Shown in pieces: positions 42,011 through 52,091 of a stretch of 64,000 nucleotides of DNA. This DNA comes from a virus. The translations under genes and the position numbers were made by a program. Below the pieces are notes generated by a model. That model was not told the DNA's origin. It made no database searches and saw only the letters and a program-made list of their open reading frames with translations. The DNA lies in the IMG/VR virus record IMGVR_UViG_3300009703_004110, positions 124,001 to 188,000 of that record; one strand, written 5' to 3'. Numbering within the stretch: the stretch's first letter is position 1; each line of letters opens with the position of its first letter.

Positions 42011-45000
42011 TTAGTTGAATAAGTCAGAAAGACTTTCGACCATAGTTTTTCTAGGAGTATCCTCTGGGGTTTCGTAACCAACGTTTAGCCCACCAAGATC
42101 ACTGGCTACCTTAACGGTGTCAGGGACTCTGGCGTTTGCTACTGAGCGCTTGAATGCTTCAAATGCCTTTTCGTCAAACTCTAGAACTAAATCTACTTGA
42201 CTATCAAGAGCTGCTCTGGTAGGAGGTATTAGTTGCTTGCGCTGCATATCCATCGCAAGGTCATAAGCCCTTCTCATCCTTAGCTTAATCTGCTCTCTTT
42301 CGTCTTCAGCTTTCTTCTCCATGAACTTCTGGCCAAGGGCCGCTCTTGGGGAAGGAACCTGTTCGGTTACAAAGGCAGCGTCTTGGACGCCATCGTTAGG
42401 AACGACATCATTCGCGTCGTTTGCGTCTGACTCCTCTCCTTCGTCTCCTTCGTGATGCTTATCTTCATGCTCATCAACTTCTTCTTCAGCTGCTTCCTCT
42501 GCCTTCTCTTCTACGTCTGCTTCGTCTACTGCATTATTTACAGCACCGTCATCAGCCGCTTGACCGGTAGGCTCTTTCTGAGCTACAACTTCTGCATCAT
42601 CAGCAGCGTTTAGTAGTCCATCATCAGCGCACTGTCCGGTAGGAGTCTTCTCTGCCACTTCTCTCGGAGTACCAGTTGGAGCCTTATCGCCAGGAACTGC
42701 CTGTACTTGTCCACCAGTTGGCGCTGCTTTCGCTACACCCTCTGCTGCACCTGCACCGTCATCAGCTGCATTGTCATCAACTTCGCTATCATCATCGCCT
42801 TCGCTAGCCTCACCGTCATCAGCGGCCATTTCTGCAGCAGCAGGAGCGGCTTCTTGAGCAAGCTTCTTACGAGCCTCCTCTACCATAGCTGCCCTTCGAG
42901 CCTTTCTCATCTCTAGTGCCTTGGCATATAGTTCTGAATCAGTTGCTTCAGTTGCGGATGCGGTGCTCTGTTCAGGAACTTCCTCTACATACTCAGAAGT
43001 CTTAACTAAAGACTTAGCCATTACGCTGGCCATTCTTAGTAAGGTACGTGCCTCACCAGATAGCTGGGCTGAATCACTTAGAGCGTCAGCAGCGAGACCC
43101 TTTAGTTCTGCCATTTTCTTAGCAGGAATCTTCTTTCTGTGCTCGAATGCTTCAGAGATCAAGGCTAGTTCATCAGCAGATTCACTAGACTCGGCCATAA
43201 CGACCTTCATATCTCTTAGAAGTCTCTTAGATAGAGCTACTTGTTCTGCATCGCCTTCACCAGGAGTAACGTTGATTTCTACATCACCGCCACCACCAAG
43301 TTCGTCTACGGCAGTTCTAAGTGCAGATACGGCTTCTTCCATATCTACTAGCGCACTGTCTACTCTTGACTTCGGATCGCCTTCTTCTTCTGCGAGTGGC
43401 TCTTCATCAAGTGGAGCCTCTTCGCCCAACGGAGCTTCCTCACCAAGTGGGGCCTCTTCGCCGAGAGCCTCTGGAGCTGCTACATCGCCAAGATCGCCAA
43501 GCGGAGATTCTTGAGCTACGCGAGTTAGCTTAGCAGCAATTGCCGGCAAACCTTCTTCACGAATAGCTGCGACAACAGCCTTACCGTATTCACGGCTGCT
43601 TAGGAATTCCCAATTTTCTTCTAGCTTAGGACCATAGATGTCCTTAGCAGTTGTTGCCAAGACGAGGTGGCCATCAGCATATACTTCGAAGCAAGAAGCC
43701 GCTTTATTAACGGCACCGTTAAGGGCCCTAACCTGCTTGAACTTAGTGCTTAGCTTAGCTCTCTTTTGCTGTTCTTTTATCTGCATATCGCCAGGGAAAG
43801 TTCCAGTGTCTCCACCCATTGACTTATCCTGGTGCATGTGCTTATCGTCCATCCAGTACTTCTTGTAGTCTTCAGACTTAAAAGTAGATGGCTCAACAGG
43901 CTCAGCGGAACCTTCGCCTGCCGCACCACCGTAGAAGTAGGCTCTCCTCTCCATACGACGTTGTGCAAGCTCAGCTCTCTTTTGCTGCTCTTTTACCTGC
44001 ATATCTCCTGGGAAGGTACCAGAGTCTCCACCCATTGACTTGTCCTGATGCATGTGCTTGTCATCCATCCAGTATTTCTTGTAATCTTCTGAGGTAAAAG
44101 TACTTGGCTCGACAGGCTCAGCGGAACCTTCTCCTGATGCACCACCGTAGAAGTAAGCAATACGACGTCTCAATTCCGCACGCTTTCTTAGATTTGATTC
44201 ACTCATTATTTCTCCCATAATGTTTTTAATTGATTTGTCTCTATCTAGACTGGAAAAAGCATAAGATTCTGGTCCTACACCATCCGTATCGAACGTATCA
44301 GTAAGTTCACCACTGTCACTAGAAACTAATCCTGTGGACTCGCCTCCAGTTCCTCTAACACCTTCACTATCATATGTTTCAAGAGAAGGTGCTCCTTCAG
44401 CAGATTGACCGCTTGTAAATACCTCTCCTTCAGCTGTACTCATTTCATTCTCATACGCTTTACCAAAACTAGTATATAGCGTTTGAATATCTCTATCTGT
44501 TGCGCCGGCGTCCCTTAGCTGGGACAGAGCCTTTGCAAACTGAACCTCTTTAGCTGCTTCCGGACTAAGGGCTGCATCTTGAGCGTTCTTTATAAATCCC
44601 TTCTTTTCTAGATAGCCGCCAATTAATGACGCCCTCTTATCGATCGTGCAACCTTGCGGCCCACATGCGACCTTTAATAGCTGGTCCAACTCTTCAGCAT
44701 TCTTTAACGTTAGATTCGATACGAACTCGTTATAATCAGAAATGCCGTGGCTGACCAGTTCCGCCTTGTGATCGCCAATAGACGCCAAGCACTGAAGTAA
44801 TCTAGCCCCAGGTTCTGCAGGCTGAACTACGAGGCTATACTCAATTGGCTGTAAGCCAATGTTGATTTCGCCATATGCAGAACGTGCTGTTACACACTTG
44901 CAATACTGAGTTGGAGTGCTGGCTCTGTTTCCGCAGTCACTACAAATAGAAGTAGAAACCGCAGTTCCCATAGAACCATATCGAACAACCCCCGTCTCAA

Positions 45001-45508
45001 CCTTTCTAGCTAAGTTAGGGTAATTTACTTTATCTAATGCGCAAAGACCTACCGCCTGCTTGTGCTTCTCATCGTAATAAACGTCAAGAATAATACCCCT
45101 GATTCCGTCAACAGATTCAGATTTGTGGTCTACACAAAGTGGCATTCCAATCCAATCTCGGGCGGCCTTCTTTAGTTCTGATTCCGGGAAGATGTCGCCA
45201 TTGTTATTCTTGTGAGGTTGAACATTACCGTGCCACTTAAATTGGTCATCAAAATAACCCCAAGCACGGTCACTGCCAACCTTCCTCAAATTACCTTCGT
45301 CATCAACCAGGGAAGCTTCAGCTGCTCTTAAAAATATGATTGTAAAATATAAAAAATCGTCTGATTTAGGAGCCAGAACTTGTGAGGTTCTAGCAAACTT
45401 TCCAAGCCTTTTCAAAATAACAGGAGACGCGGTAACCGTATCAGCATCGACTTCTTGCACCACATTGCTATTGGAATATCCAAATTTTTTAATATCTAGT
45501 CCAGGCAT
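42011..45508 (-). CDS. Prohead protease-scaffold fusion protein (1165 aa)
   Basis: Residues about 80-185 look like a prohead (assemblin-type) serine protease: NNNGDIFPESELKKAA, then MPLCVDHKSES (His128 candidate) and VRYGSMGTAV (Ser179 candidate). A small zinc-like cluster follows (CSDCGN ... CKC, about 189-205). The rest is long, acidic and low-complexity like a scaffold: a tandem 72-residue repeat, LGEEAP repeats around 685-710, and glutamate/alanine-rich tails. Scaffold and protease fused in one gene fits phages that cut their scaffold during maturation. It lies after the portal group. Catalytic assignments are by pattern. Confidence 0.7.
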   Translation of the reverse strand: MPGLDIKKFGYSNSNVVQEVDADTVTASPVILKRLGKFARTSQVLAPKSDDFLYFTIIFLRAAEASLVDDEGNLRKVGSDRAWGYFDDQFKWHGNVQPHKNNNGDIFPESELKKAARDWIGMPLCVDHKSESVDGIRGIILDVYYDEKHKQAVGLCALDKVNYPNLARKVETGVVRYGSMGTAVSTSICSDCGNRASTPTQYCKCVTARSAYGEINIGLQPIEYSLVVQPAEPGARLLQCLASIGDHKAELVSHGISDYNEFVSNLTLKNAEELDQLLKVACGPQGCTIDKRASLIGGYLEKKGFIKNAQDAALSPEAAKEVQFAKALSQLRDAGATDRDIQTLYTSFGKAYENEMSTAEGEVFTSGQSAEGAPSLETYDSEGVRGTGGESTGLVSSDSGELTDTFDTDGVGPESYAFSSLDRDKSIKNIMGEIMSESNLRKRAELRRRIAYFYGGASGEGSAEPVEPSTFTSEDYKKYWMDDKHMHQDKSMGGDSGTFPGDMQVKEQQKRAELAQRRMERRAYFYGGAAGEGSAEPVEPSTFKSEDYKKYWMDDKHMHQDKSMGGDTGTFPGDMQIKEQQKRAKLSTKFKQVRALNGAVNKAASCFEVYADGHLVLATTAKDIYGPKLEENWEFLSSREYGKAVVAAIREEGLPAIAAKLTRVAQESPLGDLGDVAAPEALGEEAPLGEEAPLGEEAPLDEEPLAEEEGDPKSRVDSALVDMEEAVSALRTAVDELGGGGDVEINVTPGEGDAEQVALSKRLLRDMKVVMAESSESADELALISEAFEHRKKIPAKKMAELKGLAADALSDSAQLSGEARTLLRMASVMAKSLVKTSEYVEEVPEQSTASATEATDSELYAKALEMRKARRAAMVEEARKKLAQEAAPAAAEMAADDGEASEGDDDSEVDDNAADDGAGAAEGVAKAAPTGGQVQAVPGDKAPTGTPREVAEKTPTGQCADDGLLNAADDAEVVAQKEPTGQAADDGAVNNAVDEADVEEKAEEAAEEEVDEHEDKHHEGDEGEESDANDANDVVPNDGVQDAAFVTEQVPSPRAALGQKFMEKKAEDEREQIKLRMRRAYDLAMDMQRKQLIPPTRAALDSQVDLVLEFDEKAFEAFKRSVANARVPDTVKVASDLGGLNVGYETPEDTPRKTMVESLSDLFN
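43757..44188 (-). repeat. Tandem 216-bp direct repeat inside the scaffold gene
   Basis: Two adjacent copies with a period of 216 bp (72 codons) in the reading frame of the protease-scaffold gene: the AGCTCTCTTTTGCT and CCACCGTAGAAGTA segments recur exactly 216 bp apart. Each unit encodes an AYFYGGA then EPVEPSTF, YKKYWMDDKHMHQDKSMGGD and GTFPGDMQ module. The copies differ at synonymous and some other sites, so the duplication is not brand new. Because the period is a multiple of three the frame is kept. Confidence 0.9.
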
Positions 45509-45570
45509 ATGAAAATTCCTTGTTAATCACCATTTCTTTAATTATTAGTTATTTGATATTTTTGTGTAAA

Positions 45571-47388
45571 TTATTCAGATAGAACAATCATACCCAAAAT
45601 GTTAGAATTAATGTATTCTTTTGCTCTTTCTAGAGAGGAAACAAGGTCCTCTACCGCGCTCTCATAACCGTCTGTTAGTCCCGAAAACTCTATAAAAAAG
45701 TCCGGAGATTTAATTTTATCTATCATAGCGAAAACTTTTTCCGCAGCATCTGATGATGCCTTAGATGATGATACCAGGCTATCAATAATTTCCAAGGTAG
45801 TTGTTATATCCCTTATATCATTCAATATTCTAATAGAGTCCCTTACCTTAATCAGATATGACTTAATCAAAGCAGTATTTCTTTTAACAGACTGATGAAA
45901 CTGGCCTTTGGAATTAGATATTACCTCATCATTTCCTTGATGCTTTTCGTATTCAATTTTGTTTTTAAGCATCTTCTCAAGAGATTCTTCAGCAATAGTC
46001 TGTGCACGTTGCAAAGCCTTTATAGCTTCCTTGCCCTTTCTCTTTACGTCGTCTGGAACAGGAATACCGGCGTTTCTAAGAAGGGAGCTGTCCGCCTTAA
46101 TAGTGATTTTAGCATTAGGATATTTATCTTTGATACAAGTCAATATATTTATCGCATCCATGTCTGAAGATAAAGATAATATTTCTACTGTATCTAAATC
46201 TATCAGCTCTCCATGCTGGTAAGTCATTTTATGCTTTAGCATATCTACCAGATTTCTAGGCGCAGATGCGGATGTACAGAATATTATTTTCTCTTTAGAG
46301 TCATAAGCTGTTTTTATAGAACTAAGAAGCTTGCCGACTTCGTTGTTATACGGCATGTCTCCATCTATATGTAGAAATTCAGCAAAGCTGCCCCTAACTA
46401 ATCTTCCAATAGAATGTTCTTTTCTCGCGTCTACAGATAGACTCTTTGTTACAAATACAGATAACCCATTGATATCAGTCGTCATAAATCCTTGCCAGCT
46501 ATCATCAACATCAATGCTTCTAGTATAGTTTTTTACTTGCGCCGCTTGTGCGAATAAGCCATCCATATAGAACGCAGTAACGCTCTCAATAGGCTGAGGC
46601 GCAAGGTTAATTAAATCGGAAGTAAGGCCTAGACTCTTTCTAGATGCCTTCTTGGATAAAGTTGGAGATATATTAACAACAGGAAAGTTATTCCATTTAT
46701 ATGCCCCATTCTTCTGGAAATCAAAATGAGTTAATATCGCACTCTTAGAAAAGCCGGCCTCTGAAGATGTCTTATTGATATCCTTTATTAAGTGAGAACG
46801 TCTTCCTATCTCAATCATATCACCAACATCGATTCCAAGTCGACTTGTTAACCCGCCATATATTTCTAAGACATATTTTATATCTGAGCATCCGAATGTC
46901 GCTAAAGATCCTGGCTCGATGTTGCGATAGATTCTTCTTATAACGTTATCCTCGTTTACAAAAAGTATATCAATCGGAAAAGATACAGATCCCATGTGAT
47001 ATAGTACATCCTCCGGCCTTCTATATTTAAAGAGAAGGCCGGCATCTTCACCTAAAGATTTATAAGATTGAAGCCCAATGACTTTATCTTGGTAACTTTC
47101 GGCCACACCACATAAAAATACTGCTAATGGAGAATTTGCCCCATTATAAACTGTAATCTGAGCTTTCTTTTTAGTATCTTGATCATCAACCCAACTATAG
47201 TCATTACACTCGACGGGGCTTATAATGCCGCCCTCATAGCCCATAATCTCCTGATCTTCTAAAACGGACTTTTCTGGAACTAGTCCATCATACGGTTCTG
47301 AGGTATCTTGCTCAATTGACATAGGGCCACCTTCTGGTGTAGTATCTTTGATAGAACCTGGTGCTCCAAGCAATGCAGTTTTCTTCAT
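45571..47388 (-). CDS. DUF192-domain protein of the head module (605 aa)
   Basis: Residues about 92-195 match the DUF192 pattern: GLQSY near 105, GLLFKY at 117-122, FPIDILFV at 137-144, YVLEIYGG at 172-179 and a GIDVGD end. The family is normally a small stand-alone, often exported, protein of unknown function. Here it is fused to a long helical C-terminal part (about 430-600) with coiled coil and KKNKIE-like basic stretches. It lies between the portal-linked genes and the scaffold, so it is probably a virion or assembly protein. Enzyme activity is not established for DUF192. Confidence 0.65.
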   Translation of the reverse strand: MKKTALLGAPGSIKDTTPEGGPMSIEQDTSEPYDGLVPEKSVLEDQEIMGYEGGIISPVECNDYSWVDDQDTKKKAQITVYNGANSPLAVFLCGVAESYQDKVIGLQSYKSLGEDAGLLFKYRRPEDVLYHMGSVSFPIDILFVNEDNVIRRIYRNIEPGSLATFGCSDIKYVLEIYGGLTSRLGIDVGDMIEIGRRSHLIKDINKTSSEAGFSKSAILTHFDFQKNGAYKWNNFPVVNISPTLSKKASRKSLGLTSDLINLAPQPIESVTAFYMDGLFAQAAQVKNYTRSIDVDDSWQGFMTTDINGLSVFVTKSLSVDARKEHSIGRLVRGSFAEFLHIDGDMPYNNEVGKLLSSIKTAYDSKEKIIFCTSASAPRNLVDMLKHKMTYQHGELIDLDTVEILSLSSDMDAINILTCIKDKYPNAKITIKADSSLLRNAGIPVPDDVKRKGKEAIKALQRAQTIAEESLEKMLKNKIEYEKHQGNDEVISNSKGQFHQSVKRNTALIKSYLIKVRDSIRILNDIRDITTTLEIIDSLVSSSKASSDAAEKVFAMIDKIKSPDFFIEFSGLTDGYESAVEDLVSSLERAKEYINSNILGMIVLSE

Positions 47389-47396
47389 AATACCTC

Positions 47397-47684
47397 CTAT
47401 AGCATCCTTGCGAGTTCGTCTAGAACTTGCGTTATATATGCTGGATTTTTACCATTGAGCGTATTTTTAATCAAACTAATGCTAACACCAATAGACGCCC
47501 CACCGGGTGTTTTCTTGCTCGCCATATCCGGCACATTAAGTTCGTTAATCTTTTTCCTTAAATTAGGATAAGCTTTGACCCTAGACTCTAATGACATCTT
47601 ATAAAGCATGATATCAATAATACTCTTAATTTGCTTAGCCACATATTGCGGATTTTCATAAATGTATTGAGATTCTTTTTTCAT
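47397..47684 (-). CDS. Hypothetical helical protein (95 aa)
   Basis: A small basic protein (AKQIKSIIDIMLYKM helix, a GASIGVSISLIKNTL segment). It overlaps the upstream gene by four bases and lies between portal-linked genes and the DUF192 gene. It starts with MKKES, the same first residues as its upstream neighbour (MKKESHRSS). No domain recognised. Confidence 0.55.
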   Translation of the reverse strand: MKKESQYIYENPQYVAKQIKSIIDIMLYKMSLESRVKAYPNLRKKINELNVPDMASKKTPGGASIGVSISLIKNTLNGKNPAYITQVLDELARML

Positions 47685-48217
47685 TCCGACTCCGACAAAT
47701 ATTGTTCAGCACGAGTTACAATCTTTTTATAGGCAGATTGCTTAGCCTTAGATAAATTAGCGTGCTTACTGTATTCAAGAAGTATAGTTCTGCTAAATAT
47801 CTTGGTCAATTTCTTTAAAATATCATTAGTATTAACTAAATTAGCATTTGTAATTTTAATCATTAGCTGATTAAAAAGAATCGTGGGATCCTCTTCTGTT
47901 GTTTCAGCATATTTTACAAGTAAATAATCGGTAAAGTCAGCAAGAGTCTGATTGTCTTGATCATCAGCTGCATCACCAAGTTCCACCATCAAATTAATTA
48001 TATCAGAAAAAGACCTTTTATCTTTTTCTTTCGGCTCTTTATAATGGTTCTCCTCGTAATTAGCAGGATCTTGCCCAAACCCTTCGACTCCCATCTCAAG
48101 CAAATTCCAGCCATTAGCACCTTCGGCCGCAACGTCATTTTCACGAAATGATATAGGTACATTCTTAACTGGCTTTGGTTCTTCTGGAATAGAAGATCTG
48201 TGAGATTCTTTTTTCAC
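47681..48217 (-). CDS. Hypothetical protein (178 aa)
   Basis: A mixed-charge, helical protein with FSDIINLMVELGDAADDQD and a basic C-terminus (KHANLSKAKQSAYKKIV). It starts four bases inside the preceding gene's end and continues the coupled series after the portal. Possible role in portal or head assembly from position only. Confidence 0.55.
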   Translation of the reverse strand: MKKESHRSSIPEEPKPVKNVPISFRENDVAAEGANGWNLLEMGVEGFGQDPANYEENHYKEPKEKDKRSFSDIINLMVELGDAADDQDNQTLADFTDYLLVKYAETTEEDPTILFNQLMIKITNANLVNTNDILKKLTKIFSRTILLEYSKHANLSKAKQSAYKKIVTRAEQYLSESE

Positions 48218-48459
48218 TTATTGTCTGCGCCTCGCACATTGGTTATACCATAATCAGATTTGCCAACTTCACTTGCTTTACTTGCGCTTCTGTACTTAGC
48301 CGGCTTCTTTTTCTTACCGGATACAATATCCGAAATAGAAAACTTCTCACCATCCTCACCTTCGTAATACGAACTGGTACTTGTAGCTGCAGCAATCTTT
48401 TTTAAATCGACAAGTTCTTCGGCTGTGATTGGAAATAACTCACTATATAATTTGGACAT
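48214..48459 (-). CDS. Hypothetical protein (81 aa)
   Basis: A small basic protein after the portal gene with an AGGGGG ribosome site. Residues 30-60 are lysine-rich (VSGKKKKPAKYRSASK). No domain recognised. ATGA overlap with the next gene supports the frame. Confidence 0.55.
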   Translation of the reverse strand: MSKLYSELFPITAEELVDLKKIAAATSTSSYYEGEDGEKFSISDIVSGKKKKPAKYRSASKASEVGKSDYGITNVRGADNK

Positions 48460-48489
48460 ACGGGCCCCCTGCTTAGAATCTAAATATTA

Positions 48490-50280
48490 CTATGCCGGAG
48501 GGGGAGCTTCTCCTCCGCCACCACCAGCTTCTGGTGATCCTCCAAGATCTAAGCTGCCTTCTGCTCCGCCATCTTCAGCCCCAGGCATTGGAGGCAGCCC
48601 TCCCATGTCAAGGCCTCCGCCACCTCCGACGCCAGGTAATCCGCCCATATCTTCGCCACCGGGCTCTTCCATCCCCGGAAGGTCGTCTCCATCTGGTGGC
48701 TCTGCAATAGCGCTATCTGCATCAAGATTCCTAAGCTCAGCTAGCCTCATACCGTTCATAGACTGCTCTTCCTTCTGTCGGATGACGTTAGCGATAAGCT
48801 CTTCTTTAAGACGCCTGTCTTCTTCTTCCTTACTTAGGCCCAAACTTCTATATAGAGTCTGCAGAGAGACCTTGTTGTCTGATACGAAGTTAGATATGTT
48901 CTGGATATAATCATTCATATCGTATAGGTTCATATGGTTGAAGTCTACTTGCGGAATTACGAGTCTTTTTTCGCCATCAACATATTCAAAAAATCCTTGT
49001 ATTTCGCATATTGGTGCGAAAATCTTTTGCTCAAGCCACTTCTTAATCATATTTCTAAAGATATCGTATCTCTGCCTTAGAACCTCTAAGCCAACAGATG
49101 AGCTGGCGTAAGTTACGCCCTCCTGATCCATCAGTGCCTTCGGTGTCATTAGTCCTGTATAGATATTATTATTGATTAATTCTATATCTGAAGCTATATC
49201 CAAAACCGATCCAGAGAATCCAACTCTCTCGATTGTAACACCTTCGTGAGTCACAATCTTGAAGTCTTTATCGTACTGAGCCTCTTCTAGAATTATTCTA
49301 AATGCGTCAATGTCCGCCTGAGTTGGCCTATAATCGTTAGAGCCTCCAAGCTTAACCAGAGTTAATGGATTAACCATTCCGTCTGCTTGCGCAAATTTAG
49401 ATTCACGAAGTTTGTCATATAGCATCAAATCTTTATAGATTGATACAATTACAGAGGTTCCTCTAATGTCATAAGGGGAGCTTAAAAGCTTAAGGTGAGA
49501 AACGTTAAGTGCATCTAATGGAATATTCTGACCTTTTTTAACAAAGTCCAAAATATACTTAGGCATCCTTCGCCTCATTTGCAAATCAGCAGGAGCATTA
49601 GAGTTAACTAATCTTTGCAGAGATGCATCGGGCCTAAGCGAAATAATAGTCTGATCGCCAATCGCCGGCTTCTTGACATGGGTATAGTCCGGATTAAGAA
49701 CTGTAATTCTTTTCCACATACCAGTCTTTCGATCTAATTCGGCATACGGGAAGGCCTCTCCCATCTTCCAGAACTCAAGCGATACGCCATACACTATGGA
49801 GTATAAGTCGATTCTCTCGGCCATCTCAAGAAAGAACTCTTGAACCTGCTTGCTTTTGCAGGTTATGTTTATTTTAGAGATAGGATAAGAGGCGTGCAAG
49901 TTGATAGCATTTCTAACAATAGGATGTGTATCATAAAAAATCCTATTCCATGCATTCATCGTGACTCGATCACGAGGTAAGTTTAGATTAGATAATTGAA
50001 ATAATGGAGAATAAACATCTGGCGCTAAACGATCTGTAGCACTCGTAGATGAAGGTAGAACAGTTCCACCAGAAGACGCACTCTTTCTAAATCCAGGACT
50101 ATGAGCTACTGCGGAATCAGCAAATTTGCTGAAGCTAGCAGGATCCATGTTCTCTTCTCTGCTCAAAGCAGTAGAAACTTCTGCCCTACGAAGCTTAGAA
50201 AGCTTATCAAGGGTGTTCTTATCTACTGAACCTCGATCAAGAACATTATTATTTGATGGTCTCTCGCCTCTTCTGGGCAT
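48490..50280 (-). CDS. Portal protein (596 aa)
   Basis: Residues about 95-480 match portal proteins: a start with FYDTHPIVRNAINLHASYPI, the long MGEAFPYAELDR and NPDYTHVKKP strands, a SSPYDIRGTSVIVSIYKDLM helix, and LMTPKALMDQEGVTYASSSV near the channel. The C-terminal 120 residues are glycine/proline-rich (GGLPGVGGGGG, PMPGAEDGG) and probably disordered. The portal is the dodecamer through which DNA enters; it sits next to the large terminase, as usual. Stop codon TAG. Confidence 0.88.
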   Translation of the reverse strand: MPRRGERPSNNNVLDRGSVDKNTLDKLSKLRRAEVSTALSREENMDPASFSKFADSAVAHSPGFRKSASSGGTVLPSSTSATDRLAPDVYSPLFQLSNLNLPRDRVTMNAWNRIFYDTHPIVRNAINLHASYPISKINITCKSKQVQEFFLEMAERIDLYSIVYGVSLEFWKMGEAFPYAELDRKTGMWKRITVLNPDYTHVKKPAIGDQTIISLRPDASLQRLVNSNAPADLQMRRRMPKYILDFVKKGQNIPLDALNVSHLKLLSSPYDIRGTSVIVSIYKDLMLYDKLRESKFAQADGMVNPLTLVKLGGSNDYRPTQADIDAFRIILEEAQYDKDFKIVTHEGVTIERVGFSGSVLDIASDIELINNNIYTGLMTPKALMDQEGVTYASSSVGLEVLRQRYDIFRNMIKKWLEQKIFAPICEIQGFFEYVDGEKRLVIPQVDFNHMNLYDMNDYIQNISNFVSDNKVSLQTLYRSLGLSKEEEDRRLKEELIANVIRQKEEQSMNGMRLAELRNLDADSAIAEPPDGDDLPGMEEPGGEDMGGLPGVGGGGGLDMGGLPPMPGAEDGGAEGSLDLGGSPEAGGGGGEAPPPA

Positions 50281-50292
50281 ATGGGAGTCTCC

Positions 50293-52080
50293 TTATCTAA
50301 GTCTTGGTAGATGAGCAAGGGATGGCAATGGCATCGTTGTTTCTTTGTCAACTCCAGGCCTAATAGTGAAACCCTTAGTCATATCATACTTCCAAGCTAT
50401 ATACGCATACATTAAAGCCATAAGGCCGTCATTAGGTATACTACCTTTTTTATATATTTTAATTGGCTGCCCAGAGGATATTCTTGTTCCCTGTTCCATT
50501 GAGGTACAGTGATCAATTAACCACTCCAGATGCTCATAGCTCTGCCAAGGGAATCTAATTTTGCCTTTTTTAAACTTCTCAAATATTTCATCAATAAGAA
50601 GGTCTTTGTGATAACCAACCATTAGTTCATCCTCACGATACTTTAAAGGCTTAGCTAAGTTACCACTTCCTTGGGCCCCAAGAAATCTATCTCCATATAT
50701 CATTTGTAGATCTGTAACTACGTCCTGACCATAGAAATGATCGGATACACCTCTTTGGATTCCAAACCTTCTATAGCATTCTTTAATGGTTGCTATCTTA
50801 TGCTTGAATCTATGCTCGCCAATTTTATGAGCATGCTCTACCAGAAGGGTGCCATCTGCTTGTGCCGACAATACCACTACGCAAGAGAAAGATTGCCCTC
50901 GGTCTATATTGTCATTCTCTACTTTACCACCCCAGTCTACACCAAGATATGTTCTCTTATGATGCGGATCAATTTTTCTCGCCATAGACCTGTCCTGATC
51001 TCGACACATCTCATATATATCGGCCTTGGTCAACGGAAGACCTGCACCAGAATAGAATTCTCCAATAACCTCATTGTTCCACACTCGGTTGGACTGGGTC
51101 GGATTATTCTCAGGCATCAAGTCTAGAATGTTTTGTTTTGGAAAATTAGGAAGATAGAGCTGATTAATATGATAGCCAACATACTTGGCTGTAGCAGGGT
51201 CTCTAGTAGGAACCCACTTTCCAAGCTCAATTGACTCAATCTTATGCTGCTTATGTCCGCATAGTGGGCACTGAATAGTGAAGCCCTCTACCCAAATAGT
51301 CTTCCATCGATCATCACCAGATAGATAGAATGGAAAATGATCTTTACAGTTGCCGCATCCAAGGTGATAATATCTCTGATCTGATTGTTCCCAGATGGAA
51401 TGAAAGTAAGAGCTTCTTTCTTTTGGAGTTCCGAAGTAAACTTGAACGCCCTTACCTACGGCGCCGTATTTTGCAGCGGTTAATATCTTGGTGGCATTAC
51501 CAATTGCCGCACCATACATGTCCTGAACCTCATCAAAGAAGGTTACATCTGCAGTCATACCTCTGATTCTATCCGCATCTCTACCGAGACTATCTACCCA
51601 TAAGGTTCCAGAGGTAAATTGCTTCATCGTCAGATTATCTACGGCATTAATATCTTTGAGCTTATTCTTGTTAATGATATCATTCTTAGCCGTTCTAATC
51701 ATTCCCTCTAGTTTATCTTGAGTGAACTTCTTTACCATAGCTAAAGCAGGAAAAGCATGCAATACTCTAATTGGAGGATTAGAAAAAAGGCCGCTATTAG
51801 TCAGATATAGATCTAGGGCGCCAGCCATCATGGTTGCACCAACCTGACGACCCTTACATAATACAACAGGCTTCCCTATTTCGGTGGTAGCCTGCATAGC
51901 AATATAACGATAAATGTCGGCCATGAATTTCCATCCATTGCCGACAATCCTAAACGGTTGTCCGTCAATCGTTAAATTATTTTCAACAAAGTGAGCCGGA
52001 TCATAATCTAAAAAACTAGATTTGATCTGAGTAAACAGCTCATCATTACTTTTAATTAAATCTTTCTTATACTTTGACAC
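50293..52080 (-). CDS. Terminase large subunit (595 aa)
   Basis: ATPase part: CKGRQVGAT (residues 75-83, Walker A) and VTFFDE (179-184, Walker B with catalytic Glu). A C4 zinc-finger-like insertion follows (C242, C245, C271, C274). Nuclease part: GVDWGG (Asp382 as first metal ligand), DHFYGQD and a final PNDGLMALMYAYIAW helix. This is the motor that cuts and packages concatemeric DNA through the portal. The zinc-finger insertion recalls the lambda GpA type. Length is typical. Confidence 0.93.
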   Translation of the reverse strand: MSKYKKDLIKSNDELFTQIKSSFLDYDPAHFVENNLTIDGQPFRIVGNGWKFMADIYRYIAMQATTEIGKPVVLCKGRQVGATMMAGALDLYLTNSGLFSNPPIRVLHAFPALAMVKKFTQDKLEGMIRTAKNDIINKNKLKDINAVDNLTMKQFTSGTLWVDSLGRDADRIRGMTADVTFFDEVQDMYGAAIGNATKILTAAKYGAVGKGVQVYFGTPKERSSYFHSIWEQSDQRYYHLGCGNCKDHFPFYLSGDDRWKTIWVEGFTIQCPLCGHKQHKIESIELGKWVPTRDPATAKYVGYHINQLYLPNFPKQNILDLMPENNPTQSNRVWNNEVIGEFYSGAGLPLTKADIYEMCRDQDRSMARKIDPHHKRTYLGVDWGGKVENDNIDRGQSFSCVVVLSAQADGTLLVEHAHKIGEHRFKHKIATIKECYRRFGIQRGVSDHFYGQDVVTDLQMIYGDRFLGAQGSGNLAKPLKYREDELMVGYHKDLLIDEIFEKFKKGKIRFPWQSYEHLEWLIDHCTSMEQGTRISSGQPIKIYKKGSIPNDGLMALMYAYIAWKYDMTKGFTIRPGVDKETTMPLPSLAHLPRLR

Positions 52081-52091
52081 AGATCACCTTA

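Noticed and set aside
42921-43514. Long open frame on the plus strand inside the scaffold gene
   Set aside because: It is a shadow of the low-complexity, alanine/glutamate-rich scaffold gene on the minus strand; composition and lack of a ribosome site argue against a gene.
48425-48910. Plus-strand open frame with proline/serine repeats over the portal 3' end
   Set aside because: Antisense to the glycine/proline-rich portal tail; no start signal and typical shadow composition.
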